From Clostridia bacterium (GTDB lineage Bacteria; Bacillota; Clostridia; Oscillospirales; Acutalibacteraceae): a DNA stretch of 64,000 nucleotides. Location: NCBI GenBank assembly GCA_017395425.1, contig JAFPUM010000038.1:1-64000 (forward strand). Direction: 5' to 3'. The position numbers were made by a program, and so were the translations under genes. Shown in pieces: positions 54,725-63,291 of the stretch (position 1 is the stretch's first letter; each line of letters starts with the position of its first letter). The notes under the pieces are model-generated. The model worked only from the letters and a program-made list of their open reading frames with translations, was not told the origin of the DNA and searched no databases.

Positions 54725-55249
54725 TTAAATCTCGTCAGTAGACTGGGGGACATAACTGCTGTTGCGCGGCAGACCGAGCGAAATCATCACGGTTTCCTCT
54801 TTTTCTCTCATGCGCACAGCCTCCAGACCTCCCTGCTCATGATCGTATCCCAGCAAATGGAGCATGGAATGTACCGTAAGATAGCCGATCTCACGCTGCA
54901 GCGAATGACCGTAGCGCTTGGCTTGCTCCACCGCAATGGGGACGCACAGCACAATGTCCCCCAACTGCTTGGCGCCTGTTTCGGGATTGATGTCATAATC
55001 GCCGTTGACACCCAGCGGGAAGGAAAGGACGTCGGTGGGATAATCATTATGCCGGAATTCCGCGTTAAGACGCTGAATCTCGTCATTATCTACAAATGTC
55101 ACACTTACTTCACAGGGTCCGGCAATCTGTTCCAGCTGCAAAACAGCGTTGCAGCATCTTCTGATCAGCAGACGAATACCGGTGGGTATTCTCACCGCGC
55201 GCTGCTGATCACTGATAATCACTTTTGTTCTGCCAGTAGTATTATCCAT
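54725..55249 (-). CDS. ybeY: Endoribonuclease YbeY
   Basis: A 174-residue zinc endoribonuclease involved in 16S rRNA maturation and ribosome quality control. The zinc motif HSMLHLLGYDH (HxxxHxxxxxH, about 127-137) and DVLSFPLG are present. The frame is open 35 codons upstream, but this ATG overlaps the phoH stop by 8 bases, as in many Firmicutes, so it is chosen. The phoH-ybeY pair is conserved. Confidence 0.95.
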   Translation of the reverse strand: MDNTTGRTKVIISDQQRAVRIPTGIRLLIRRCCNAVLQLEQIAGPCEVSVTFVDNDEIQRLNAEFRHNDYPTDVLSFPLGVNGDYDINPETGAKQLGDIVLCVPIAVEQAKRYGHSLQREIGYLTVHSMLHLLGYDHEQGGLEAVRMREKEETVMISLGLPRNSSYVPQSTDEI

Positions 55250-56237
55250 GTTTCGTTTTGGCCTCCTCACTTTTCTCGTAAGCCTTGATGATATCCTGCA
55301 CGAGCTTATGACGGACGACATCCCGCCCGGTAAAACGTACAATCGCAATATCATCGGTATGATTCAATATGCGGACTGCTTCAGACAGCCCCGATTTTTT
55401 ACCGTCAGGCAGGTCAATCTGGGTGATATCACCGTTGACCACCATTTTTGAACGAAAGCCGAGACGGGTCAAGAACATTTTCATTTGCTCCCGTGAGGTA
55501 TTCTGCGCCTCATCGAGAATGATAAAGCTGTCATCCAGCGTTCTCCCGCGCATATACGCCAGCGGAGCCACTTCAATGGTGCCCCGTTCCAGACAGCGCT
55601 GGTATCCTTCCGCTCCCAGCATATCAAAAAGCGCGTCATAGAGCGGTCGCAGGTAAGGGTCGATCTTGGATTGGAGGTCACCGGGCAAAAAGCCCAGCTT
55701 TTCCCCCGCCTCGACCGCCGGGCGCGTGAGAATGATACGATCCGCCTCACCCCGCCGGAATGCCGCCACTGCCATGGCGACGGCGAGATAGGTCTTGCCG
55801 GTGCCGGCAGGACCGACACCAAACGTAATGGAGTGGGTTTGAATCGCTTCCACATATCGTCCCTGCCCCAGCGTTTTCGGTTTGATGGGTTTGCCCTTTG
55901 ACGTCACGCAAATACATTCATCGGGCATCTGCCGCACTAAGCCTTCCGCGTCGGTATCATCGCGGGTTTCCTCCACAAGAGAGATACCGTACCGTACAGC
56001 CTGTTCATCCAGAATCTCCCCCTGCTTCAGCCGGGCAATCAGAAACCGCACCGTCTTTGCCGCACGACGCACGTCGTCTTGCCGCTGACCCGACAGCTTG
56101 ATTTCTGATCCGCGGGATACAATGTCCACATGGAAGGTATTCTGAAGCAGCCGGATATTTTCATCAAAGCTGCCAAACAAACCGGCCGCAATTTCCGGGC
56201 TGTCAATAAATTCTCCGGGAACGATTTCCTCGTACAA
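55242..56237 (-). CDS. phoH: PhoH-like ATPase
   Basis: A cytosolic P-loop ATPase of the PhoH family, linked to RNA metabolism beside YbeY. Walker A is GPAGTGKT, Walker B is FIILDEAQN, and a KH-like N-terminal segment precedes them. With this TTG start (GAGAGGAG 10 bases ahead) it has 331 residues; an upstream ATG at 56276 gives 344 residues but has a weaker site. It overlaps ybeY by 8 bases. In Bacillus the neighbours are yqfC-yqfD, which lie elsewhere here. Confidence 0.93.
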   Translation of the reverse strand: MYEEIVPGEFIDSPEIAAGLFGSFDENIRLLQNTFHVDIVSRGSEIKLSGQRQDDVRRAAKTVRFLIARLKQGEILDEQAVRYGISLVEETRDDTDAEGLVRQMPDECICVTSKGKPIKPKTLGQGRYVEAIQTHSITFGVGPAGTGKTYLAVAMAVAAFRRGEADRIILTRPAVEAGEKLGFLPGDLQSKIDPYLRPLYDALFDMLGAEGYQRCLERGTIEVAPLAYMRGRTLDDSFIILDEAQNTSREQMKMFLTRLGFRSKMVVNGDITQIDLPDGKKSGLSEAVRILNHTDDIAIVRFTGRDVVRHKLVQDIIKAYEKSEEAKTKHG

Positions 56238-56436
56238 TACAGAAGGACTCCTCTCACATTCGCAGTTCATTCTCATCTTTCATGCCGCTGTGTGCCACAG
56301 TAAAGACACGCGACATACGATACAGGCAAAATCTTTCACTCCACAATCACGCAGCCGTGCGGTTTATTCCCCCGAATGAGCGAAAAAACGGCGGTAATCG
56401 CACAGCCCGCCCTGCGGCAATTGACTTTACCCTAGT

Positions 56437-56465
56437 AGTATAGCACAAGATTTTTAAATAGTCAC
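56437..56465 (-). promoter_or_regulatory. Possible sigma-A promoter for phoH-ybeY
   Basis: On the minus strand GTGACT (complement of 56460-56465), 17 bp, TATACT (complement of 56437-56442). It lies about 200 bases upstream of phoH; the leader between them holds no recognised element. Confidence 0.4.
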
Positions 56466-56559
56466 TATTTTTTCTGAAAAAACACGAATATTTTATATTT
56501 TTTTTACAAATTCTCTTTTTTATCCTTGATGTGGAAGATAAAATCAGTGCAGAATCGTA

Positions 56560-56588
56560 TTGCAATTGGCTGAAAGATATGCTATAAT
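56560..56588 (+). promoter_or_regulatory. Sigma-A promoter of the B12 riboswitch unit
   Basis: TTGCAA (56560-56565), 17 bp, TATAAT (56583-56588), immediately before the riboswitch. Confidence 0.8.
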
Positions 56589-56591
56589 ACC

Positions 56592-56800
56592 AGCGTCGTT
56601 CGGGGAAACAGGTGAAAATCCTGTACGAGCCCGTCGCCGTGAGATGAAATATATCAGGTTGTCTTCTGTCCGATGCCGCAGTCGGAGACAAGCCATTGGG
56701 ATGCTTTTCCTGAGAAGGCGAAGACAGCTGCATCAAGTCGAAATATCCGAACGGCTCACATCCCTGCTATATTGCTGCGACAGCCGGCAAAAGGGGTAAT
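56592..56800 (+). promoter_or_regulatory. Cobalamin riboswitch
   Basis: The leader holds the conserved core: GGGGAAACAGGTGAAAATCC (from about 56602), then GTACGAGCCCGTCGCCGTGA, and later the B12-box-like GCCGCAGTCGGAGACAAGCC (56675-56694). Spacing and order match the cobalamin class. It sits directly upstream of a DUF4430 lipoprotein and an ECF S-component, which should be repressed when B12 is plentiful. The 3' boundary is estimated; the regulatory hairpin near the ribosome site was not resolved. Confidence 0.9.
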
Positions 56801-56824
56801 TCATTTTTTAGGAGTTGTACAACT

Positions 56825-57304
56825 ATGAAAAAGACACTGTTTTCAAAATCGTTGTCGTTCATCGCTTGTATCGTGCTGACTGCGGCTATGGCACTGTTTA
56901 CAACCGGTTGCAATGGCAAGAAGAATGTTTCCGATTCGGATGCGCAGGACGCGGTGAGCGCTTCCGTCAGTTCGCAGAACGAGGCAACGTCCGATGTGAC
57001 GGTGCTTGGAGAGGGTCAGACCGCCTTCTCGCTCAAAGTGACCGACGCCGAAGGCAATGAATCTGCTTTTGAAATTCACACGGATCAAAAGACGGTGGGG
57101 GCAGCCTTGCTGGAGCTGGGGCTCATTGCCGGTGAAGACAGCGCTTACGGTTTATATGTCAAAACCGTCAACGGTGTAACGGTAGATTATAATGCCGACG
57201 GAAAATACTGGGCATTTTATATCAATGGCGAGTATGCCATGACGGGGGTTGATTCCACCGATATTACCGACGGCGCCGTGTATTCGTTCAAAGTAGAGAA
57301 ATAA
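56825..57304 (+). CDS. DUF4430 (transcobalamin-like) lipoprotein, predicted corrinoid binder
   Basis: A 159-residue lipoprotein (lipobox TTGC, Cys at about 29) with a Ser/Asp-rich spacer and a DUF4430 domain (about 65-158). That domain has the family pattern of LLELGLIAGEDSAYGLYVKTVNG-type strands and YWAFYINGEYA. DUF4430 resembles the C-terminal half of eukaryotic transcobalamin and intrinsic factor. It is under the cobalamin riboswitch and its stop overlaps the start of an ECF S-component (TAATG). The likely role is surface capture of B12; this is inference from context. Confidence 0.88.
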   Translation: MKKTLFSKSLSFIACIVLTAAMALFTTGCNGKKNVSDSDAQDAVSASVSSQNEATSDVTVLGEGQTAFSLKVTDAEGNESAFEIHTDQKTVGAALLELGLIAGEDSAYGLYVKTVNGVTVDYNADGKYWAFYINGEYAMTGVDSTDITDGAVYSFKVEK

Positions 57305-57816
57305 TGAAGCTCAGCGGAAAAGAAATCGCTGTGTTTGGTATGCTGGGCGCATTGATGTATGCCTCCAAATTGGCTTTGGAATTCCTGCCAAACGTCCATT
57401 TGCTTGGCGTGTTTACCATTTCAATGACGATTGTTTACAGAAAAAAAGCACTCTATCCGATTTATATTTTCGTTTTTCTGCTGGGATTGTTTTCCGGATT
57501 TGCAGTCTGGTGGATTCCCCATCTGTATCTCTGGACAATCCTTTGGGGAGCCGCTATGCTGCTGCCGAAAAACATACCGGATAAATGGAAACCCATCGTC
57601 TATATGTGCCTTTGCTCCGCTCACGGATTCCTTTATGGCACCTTATATGCGCCTTCTCAGGCATTGTTTTTCGGCTTGAACTTTCACGCAACGGTCGCGT
57701 GGATCATCGCCGGTCTGCCATGGGACGCTGTGCATGGCATTAGCAATTTCTTCTGCGGCATTTTAATCTGCCCGCTGATCATGATACTCCGGCGTTCCGA
57801 AAAACAAATTTTATAA
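57304..57816 (+). CDS. ECF transporter S-component, predicted cobalamin-specific
   Basis: A 170-residue membrane protein with about six helices and the layout of ECF substrate-binding S-components: an amphipathic start with GMLGALMYASK and a C-terminal ILICPLIMILRR. It lies behind the riboswitch and is coupled to the DUF4430 lipoprotein (1-base overlap), so cobalamin or its precursor is the likely substrate, as predicted for the CblT-type S-components. The shared EcfA/EcfT module is not in this window and must be elsewhere. Confidence 0.85.
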   Translation: MKLSGKEIAVFGMLGALMYASKLALEFLPNVHLLGVFTISMTIVYRKKALYPIYIFVFLLGLFSGFAVWWIPHLYLWTILWGAAMLLPKNIPDKWKPIVYMCLCSAHGFLYGTLYAPSQALFFGLNFHATVAWIIAGLPWDAVHGISNFFCGILICPLIMILRRSEKQIL

Positions 57817-57819
57817 AAC

Positions 57820-57870
57820 AACCGGGCTGCGTTTCGTCCTTTATAGGAAATCGAAAACAGCCCGGTTTTT
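57820..57870 (+). terminator. Terminator of the cobalamin uptake unit
   Basis: AACCGGGCTG (57820-57829) pairs with CAGCCCGGTT (57858-57867) followed by T; a further inner stem (GTTTCG with CGAAAAC) extends it. Confidence 0.9.
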
Positions 57871-57993
57871 ACCGTCACCCGTCGGCAATGCTATCCAAAA
57901 AAAACGGGCGAAACCTTTGTGAAAAAGGCTCCGCTCCGCTGAAATAACAAATGGAATGAATTGGCACTCTGCGGTCTGACGGAAAATACGTCG

Positions 57994-58650
57994 TCAGTTT
58001 CTCCGTCCCTCCACGTAACCCTGACCGCCAACAACTACAGTAACGGTCTTGATGAAGATCATCACATCAAAAAACACGGAACGATGAATGAGATATTCCT
58101 TATCTAGATAAACCTTCTCTTCCACCGAAACGCAATCTCTGCCGTTGACCTGTGCCCAACCGGTTACACCGGGACGAATATCATAAACCCCTTCACGCAT
58201 ACGCAGCTTGTGAATATCGGCTTCGCTCTGAATCAAAGGACGAGGACCCACCAGACTCATATCGCCCTTGAAGACATTGACTAACTGAGGCAGTTCATCA
58301 ATGCTGGTCTTGCGGAGAAAACGTCCCACACGGGTGATATGGGCGTAAGGATCAGCTAAGTCCGAAGTGGCCGCGTAATGCGGCGCATCGGTATGCATGG
58401 TGCGGAATTTATAGACATGAAAGGGATTGCCGTTGCGTCCCACGCGACTCTGGCTGAAAATCACCGAACCTTCGGAATCCAGCTTGATGACGATTGCCAC
58501 CACCAGAAAAAGCGGTGCAAGCAGTACCAGCAATCCCGCGGATACCATCAGGTCAAAACCACGTTTCAGACAGGAATAGACAGGCTTTGTTCTGATACGC
58601 AAATCATCAAAATACAGGCTTTCAACATAACCTTCACGTACATTTATCAT
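57994..58650 (-). CDS. Bacterial sugar transferase (undecaprenyl-phosphate glycosyl-1-phosphate transferase)
   Basis: A 218-residue monotopic membrane enzyme that starts glycan assembly on the lipid carrier. A hydrophobic helix (about 31-55) is followed by the conserved cytosolic domain: KFRTMHTDA, RKTSIDELPQLVNVFKGDMSLVGPRP and PGVTGWAQVNGR. Only the catalytic core is present, as in short PglC/WcaJ-type proteins. GGAGGGG lies 7 bases before this ATG. No polysaccharide cluster surrounds it, so its pathway partners are elsewhere. Confidence 0.93.
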   Translation of the reverse strand: MINVREGYVESLYFDDLRIRTKPVYSCLKRGFDLMVSAGLLVLLAPLFLVVAIVIKLDSEGSVIFSQSRVGRNGNPFHVYKFRTMHTDAPHYAATSDLADPYAHITRVGRFLRKTSIDELPQLVNVFKGDMSLVGPRPLIQSEADIHKLRMREGVYDIRPGVTGWAQVNGRDCVSVEEKVYLDKEYLIHRSVFFDVMIFIKTVTVVVGGQGYVEGRRN

Positions 58651-58906
58651 GAACAAACCCCTCCTTCAAATATCTTGCTTATAGTATATCACAATGATTA
58701 TCGAATTTCAATATATTTTTTTTGTTTTTTGCAATTCCAGCAAAATTCTCAAAAAATAATCACCGTCAACCGATAAATACTTATTAAATAACGATAAGTC
58801 ATTGTCTAAATGATATACGATACCGAAGGATTTGTCAATAGATTTATCGAAAAAAAATAAACCGCCATGCAATTCCTACATAACTGCAAAAGAACATCCG
58901 ATGAAT
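58651..58906. other. AT-rich intergenic region, no gene identified
   Basis: Strongly AT-rich, between the sugar transferase gene and the end of the ABC ATPase gene. It must hold the sugar transferase promoter on the minus strand, but no clear pair was found. No terminator is evident after the ABC operon. Confidence 0.35.
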
Positions 58907-59485
58907 TTAGCTATTATTACCAAATACCAACCGTGTTATACACCCCATCTCGTCACATTCGGCACTGTCATGCGTCACCAGCACCATCGCCCGTTTTCCG
59001 CGCCATGCCACAATACGTTCCATAACCCTCGTGCGAAGCTCCCTGTCCAGTCCTTTGAAGGGTTCGTCAAGCAGCAGCAAGTCCGGATCATATGCCAGTG
59101 CGCGGGCAATATTCACCCGCTGACGCATACCGCCCGACAGACTGTCGGGATAGTTGCATGCTTCTCCCGCCAGTTCCATCGCGTCGAGCCACATTTCCGC
59201 CTGTGCTGCTGTACATCCCGTCACAGCGGTGATATTGTCCCGGACATTCAGCCACGGCAGCAGACGGTCGTCCTGAAAGACATACCCCGCACGTGCAAAA
59301 TCATTCACCATCTCTCCTCCGTCGGGAGTCAACAATCCTGCCATGATGTACAACAGCGTGCTCTTCCCGCTGCCCGAAGGTCCCAGCAGCGCCAGCGAAG
59401 CGCCGTCATCCACTGTGAGCGAAAGGTCACACAGTACTTGCTTGTCCCCAAAAGACTTGCTAATCCCGTTCAGGTAAAGCGCCAT
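58907..59485 (-). CDS. ABC transporter ATP-binding protein (nitrate/sulfonate/taurine type)
   Basis: A 192-residue ATPase, short for its family. Walker A is GPSGSGKST (about 34-42), Q-loop VFQDDRLLPW, signature LSGGMRQR, Walker B LLLLDEPFKGLD and switch His in THDS. It overlaps the permease gene by 26 bases. AGGAGGGG lies before the ATG; the frame extends upstream without support. It is last in a regulator-binding protein-permease-ATPase operon. Confidence 0.93.
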   Translation of the reverse strand: MALYLNGISKSFGDKQVLCDLSLTVDDGASLALLGPSGSGKSTLLYIMAGLLTPDGGEMVNDFARAGYVFQDDRLLPWLNVRDNITAVTGCTAAQAEMWLDAMELAGEACNYPDSLSGGMRQRVNIARALAYDPDLLLLDEPFKGLDRELRTRVMERIVAWRGKRAMVLVTHDSAECDEMGCITRLVFGNNS

Positions 59486-60251
59486 GCTGTCCCCTCCTTG
59501 CAAGATGAAATGTATCCGAAAACCGCTCCACGCCCCATACAAATACTTTCTCCAGCAGCAGGCTCATGATAATCACCACTGCCGTCCAGGCGAAAAGATC
59601 GGCGGTCTCCAGATAGATTTTGGCATAATACAGTTGCCGCCCCACCGAATCCCGCGTCACACCGATCACCTCCGCCGCCACACCTGCCTTCCACGCCAAT
59701 CCCAGCGCCGTCCGGCAGGCTGCCATGAAATAGGGCAGCACCGACGGAATGTAGATATGCAGCAGTTTTTTGCGGCGGCTCATGCGATAGACCTTCGCCA
59801 TCTCAAGCAGCTTCCCATCCACTTCCGCGATGCCCTGGCTGACATTGGCATACACCACCGGCAGCACCATCAGAAACGCGATAAAAACCGGTACATACTG
59901 TCCCGTCAGCCAGACCAGCGCCAATATGATGAATGACGCAACCGGCGTGGATTTGATCACCGTGATAGCGGGCGAAAAAAATGCCCGCGCAAAACCCGAC
60001 ATCGAGCAGCCAATCGCCAGCAGCGTCCCCACAACGCTTCCCAGCGCAAATCCGGCGATAATCCGCCCCAGCGAATAAAACGCATACTGCCAGAATGACG
60101 CCGTTCGTCCGAGTTCCGTCAACCGCCGCAGCACCGTCAGGGGGGAAACCACCAGCAGTTCCATGTCCACCAAAACACAGACAAGCTGCCACAGTACCAG
60201 CCACAGTACTGCGACAGCCGTCTTGATGGCAATTTTCCGAATGTTTTTCAA
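59460..60251 (-). CDS. ABC transporter permease (nitrate/sulfonate/taurine type)
   Basis: A 263-residue permease with six predicted helices and the EAA-type loop (AEVDGKLLEMAKVYRMSRRKKL; ATPase contact near 140-165). The start is a TTG with only a weak GGCGG-type site, probably helped by coupling to the binding-protein gene 18 bases upstream. It forms an importer with the neighbouring genes; the substrate is unknown. Confidence 0.9.
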   Translation of the reverse strand: MKNIRKIAIKTAVAVLWLVLWQLVCVLVDMELLVVSPLTVLRRLTELGRTASFWQYAFYSLGRIIAGFALGSVVGTLLAIGCSMSGFARAFFSPAITVIKSTPVASFIILALVWLTGQYVPVFIAFLMVLPVVYANVSQGIAEVDGKLLEMAKVYRMSRRKKLLHIYIPSVLPYFMAACRTALGLAWKAGVAAEVIGVTRDSVGRQLYYAKIYLETADLFAWTAVVIIMSLLLEKVFVWGVERFSDTFHLARRGQHGALPERD

Positions 60252-60269
60252 TCGCCGATACCGCCCTGA

Positions 60270-61319
60270 TCAGCCGAGATAATAGAAAGCATCATCCGGC
60301 ACCGCGCCGCCGACAGACTGGGGATCCGCCGCAAGCAGCACGTCAAGGAAGTTGGATACCGACTGCTTCATTTCGTCACCGGTCTTGCACACCAGGTTGC
60401 AGCCCGGCATGGCGGTTTTGGCGAGCGCTTCGTTGGGAATGATGCCCAGCGAAACCACATCCGCGGCAACCGCTTCGGTATCGTTCACTGCCGCGTCGGT
60501 GGAAGCGGCAAAGTCATTGAGGAAGGTCTTGAAAGCGCCTTCATTGTCCTTGAGCCAGTCGGCGCGCACCACCACCACGCCCTGCGCGATGGTGGTATCA
60601 CAAACCTTGTTCCACTCTTCCTGCACATTGGTGACGGTAAAGGTCTTTTCGTTCTTCTTGAGCTGACCTTTGATGGCGGTTGCCTTCGGTTCCGGCACCA
60701 TAATGGTCTGCACGTCGCCCTTGACAATCTTCGCCGTCAGTTCGTCCACCGTGAAATCAAAGTTTACCTTGGCATTCACACCGTTCTTTTCGATGAGATA
60801 GTTGAGGATATATTCGGGATTGGAACCCTGTACGGTGGAAGGCGCATAGATCGTCTTGCCTTCGAGATCGGCAACAGAGCTGACTTCTCCGGAGGTATCA
60901 ATGAAATACAGCACGCCCAGTGTGCTGACCGCGGCGACCTTCACATTGCCGGTGGTAACCTTGTAGAGCTTTGCCGCAAGATTGGTGGGAACACAGACTA
61001 CATCCGCTTCTCCCGAAGAGAGCATGGCAACCATCTGGGTTGGCTCCTCGGCAAACACCGTTTTATAGGTGTTGACATACTCGCTGCTGTCGTCGGAATA
61101 AGCCTCGGCAAAGGTCTTCTCCTGCGCCGCGAGCTTTGCCATAGACACGCCGGTGGGTCCGATCAGCGCGCCGACATTGACGGTGGTCGTTACCTGCGTT
61201 TTGGGTGCATCGGCATCGCTGCCCGATACCTTGTCGTTCTTGCCCGCGCAGGAAGCCAGCGCGGCGATCATGGCCAGCGACACAATCGTCGCCAGTACTT
61301 TGGAAATGGTTTGCTTCAT
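60270..61319 (-). CDS. ABC transporter substrate-binding lipoprotein
   Basis: A 349-residue lipoprotein with lipobox LASC (Cys near residue 24) and a periplasmic-binding fold of the NMT1/SsuA-like type. Conserved-looking stretches include GALIGPTGVSMAKL, GEADVVCVPTNLA and DLEGKTIYAPSTVQG. AAAGGAAAC lies before the ATG. In this family, ligands include sulfonates, nitrate and thiamine precursors; none can be fixed here. It follows the Crp-family regulator gene by 75 bases and likely forms one operon with it. Confidence 0.9.
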   Translation of the reverse strand: MKQTISKVLATIVSLAMIAALASCAGKNDKVSGSDADAPKTQVTTTVNVGALIGPTGVSMAKLAAQEKTFAEAYSDDSSEYVNTYKTVFAEEPTQMVAMLSSGEADVVCVPTNLAAKLYKVTTGNVKVAAVSTLGVLYFIDTSGEVSSVADLEGKTIYAPSTVQGSNPEYILNYLIEKNGVNAKVNFDFTVDELTAKIVKGDVQTIMVPEPKATAIKGQLKKNEKTFTVTNVQEEWNKVCDTTIAQGVVVVRADWLKDNEGAFKTFLNDFAASTDAAVNDTEAVAADVVSLGIIPNEALAKTAMPGCNLVCKTGDEMKQSVSNFLDVLLAADPQSVGGAVPDDAFYYLG

Positions 61320-61394
61320 ACAGTTGTTTCCTTTCTGTGATTGTATGATTCAAAAGCCGCCGACGAAGCCGCCGACCGCGTTTTTGACAATTTT

Positions 61395-62090
61395 TTATGC
61401 TTCGTAGGACTGCTGCCGTTCTGTCCGGAAAACGGTAATCATCTTACCATCCCGCCGGATCAACGCCGCCTCTTCCAGCGCACTCAGCGCCCGATAGAGG
61501 GACGCTCGGGAGATACTCAGCCGATCCGCCAGTTCCACATAGCTCTTGAGCTTCACAAGTCCCCCGCTCTCCGATCCCATGGATTCCGTCGTAAGATAGT
61601 CCAGCAGCCTCTCTTCGGCACTGCCGCAGGAAAGCGTGTGAATGCGTCGGTTGAGAAACACCACCCGTCCGGTGAGAAACGCCAGACTGTTGGCAACGAT
61701 AGCGGGATACACCCGCATGAGCTGCGTCACGTTGCCTGCCGGTACAAATGCCACACGACTCTTTCCGCCCGTTATGAGCGTCGTATAGGGCATTTGTCCG
61801 CCCCGTCCGGTCAGCGCGGCGATATCGAATCCATTACCCACGCCGGCGACGTTGAGCAACACAGTATCCTCTTCCCGGCGTCCGGAAAAAATGCGCACCG
61901 AGCCGCTCAGAACCACGCCCCAGCAGTTCTGCCGCAGGTCACGGGAAATCTCTTCCCCCGACAGAAAATCAAACACCTGCACGTTCCGGGAAAGCAGAAA
62001 ACCGCTCACCTCGTCGGCGGTGCAGCCCGCAAAGATCGGACAGCGCATGGCAGCGGCAAGATCCGAGGCAACCCATTGACTCGCGGTCAC
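61395..62090 (-). CDS. Crp/Fnr family transcriptional regulator
   Basis: A 231-residue regulator. The N-terminal cyclic-nucleotide-binding-like effector domain (about 15-140) is followed by a long dimer helix and a C-terminal winged helix-turn-helix (ELADRLSISRASLYRALSALE, about 187-207). There are no Fnr-type N-terminal Cys clusters; a Cys at about 17 and another at 23 are isolated. The start is a GTG with GGAAGGAG 9 bases ahead. It is first in the ABC importer operon, and a perfect palindrome lies about 20 bp upstream of the start, suggesting autoregulation. Confidence 0.9.
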   Translation of the reverse strand: MTASQWVASDLAAAMRCPIFAGCTADEVSGFLLSRNVQVFDFLSGEEISRDLRQNCWGVVLSGSVRIFSGRREEDTVLLNVAGVGNGFDIAALTGRGGQMPYTTLITGGKSRVAFVPAGNVTQLMRVYPAIVANSLAFLTGRVVFLNRRIHTLSCGSAEERLLDYLTTESMGSESGGLVKLKSYVELADRLSISRASLYRALSALEEAALIRRDGKMITVFRTERQQSYEA

Positions 62091-62110
62091 GGTAATCGGC
62101 TCCTTCCTCG

Positions 62111-62138
62111 AAAAAGTGTATCATTTGCTACACTTTTT
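62111..62138. promoter_or_regulatory. Perfect palindrome upstream of the Crp/Fnr gene: probable operator
   Basis: AAAAAGTGTA (62111-62120), 8-bp spacer, TACACTTTTT (62129-62138). The arms are exact inverse copies. It lies 20 bp before the regulator's GTG, so binding would block its transcription. The half-site GTGTA is close to Crp/Fnr half-sites (TGTGA or TTGAT) but not identical. Confidence 0.7.
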
Positions 62139-62363
62139 GATTGCTACGGAGATTATACGCCTTTGTTACCGGTTTGTCAAGCGTTTTTTCCGCTTTTTGG
62201 AAAAATGTTTTGACGTGTATTCCCAATTCATTCATATCTTTTTTGAACTGCTGTTACACCTTTCCGAACGAGCCGTGCTACAATAGGTTTACCGAATGCA
62301 ACGGATTTATCAAATGCCCAATGGAGCATCATGTTTCATTGTCAGAAAGGAGCTATTATACTG

Positions 62364-63143
62364 ATGAATCAACCGTCTCATCGTCCGACCTATCCGCCTT
62401 TCGGTCTGATTCTTACCGCCGTCGTACTGATCTGTGCGCTCATGTCGGGGCTGAAAACCATCGGCGGATGGGGTACCTATATAACGGAAAGCAAGCTGGA
62501 ACGCTTCATGCGGGTACATGAACTCACCCTCGACGCTTACCCGCCGGAATTGCTTGACCTGATGGCACGCAATCCTGAAACCGAAGATTTTGTGGTAAAC
62601 TATCCCATAAACAAAGAAAAAAACTTTGAGATTGATCTTTCTGCATACCGCAGCGCTTCCTCGGTGCCGCTGCTGATGCAATGGGACGAGCGCTGGGGCT
62701 ATGAAACATACGGCAGCGGGCTTCTTGCCATGACCGGCTGCGGTCCCACCTGTCTCTCCATGGTCACCATTTACCTCACACACGACACGTCTTTTCATCC
62801 CGGCGCCGCCGCCGCGTTCAGCACTGCCCACGGTTACGCGGTCAAGGGCAACGGCACTTCCTGGACGCTGATGTCCGAAGGCGGTCCGCTTCTCGGTATG
62901 AACGTCAAAGAAATTCCCCTCGACCGCGACCGTCTGACCGAACAGCTTCGTCAAGGGCATCCGGTGGTCTGTATCATGGGACCGGGCGATTTTACCGACA
63001 CAGGGCATTACATCGTCATGACCGGCATAGAGAAAGGAAAAATCCGCATCAATGACCCTAACAGCCGTTCCAATTCCCGGAAGCTCTGGGAGTTTGATGA
63101 CATCAAGGGACAAATCCGCAATCTGTGGGCTTTCTCCGTATAA
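62364..63143 (+). CDS. Membrane-anchored C39-like cysteine peptidase family protein
   Basis: A 259-residue protein with one N-terminal transmembrane helix (about 13-33) and a C39_2-type papain-like domain (about 95-255). Catalytic-site segments are visible: TGCGPTCLSMV (Cys near 130), GHYIVMTG (His) and NDPNS (Asp/Asn). The role is likely extracytoplasmic peptide or wall-peptide cleavage; substrate unknown. AGAAAGGAG lies about 12 bases before the ATG. It is divergent from the Crp-family regulator. Confidence 0.82.
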   Translation: MNQPSHRPTYPPFGLILTAVVLICALMSGLKTIGGWGTYITESKLERFMRVHELTLDAYPPELLDLMARNPETEDFVVNYPINKEKNFEIDLSAYRSASSVPLLMQWDERWGYETYGSGLLAMTGCGPTCLSMVTIYLTHDTSFHPGAAAAFSTAHGYAVKGNGTSWTLMSEGGPLLGMNVKEIPLDRDRLTEQLRQGHPVVCIMGPGDFTDTGHYIVMTGIEKGKIRINDPNSRSNSRKLWEFDDIKGQIRNLWAFSV

Positions 63144-63225
63144 CAGTGTGCCGCTGCCATAATCCGCTATCCGATATTCACAAAAAAAATCCCGAAAGGC
63201 TTGTTCTTTTCTTCATGCGGCATGG

Positions 63226-63254
63226 TTCCCAACCGCCAAAAACTGTGGTATAAT
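63226..63254 (+). promoter_or_regulatory. Possible promoter of typA
   Basis: A perfect TATAAT (63249-63254) has a poor -35 (TTCCCA, 63226-63231) 17 bp upstream. It is 37 bases before the start codon. Confidence 0.4.
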
Positions 63255-63291
63255 CTGACGTATAGATTTCAGAAATATCGAGGTTGAAACC

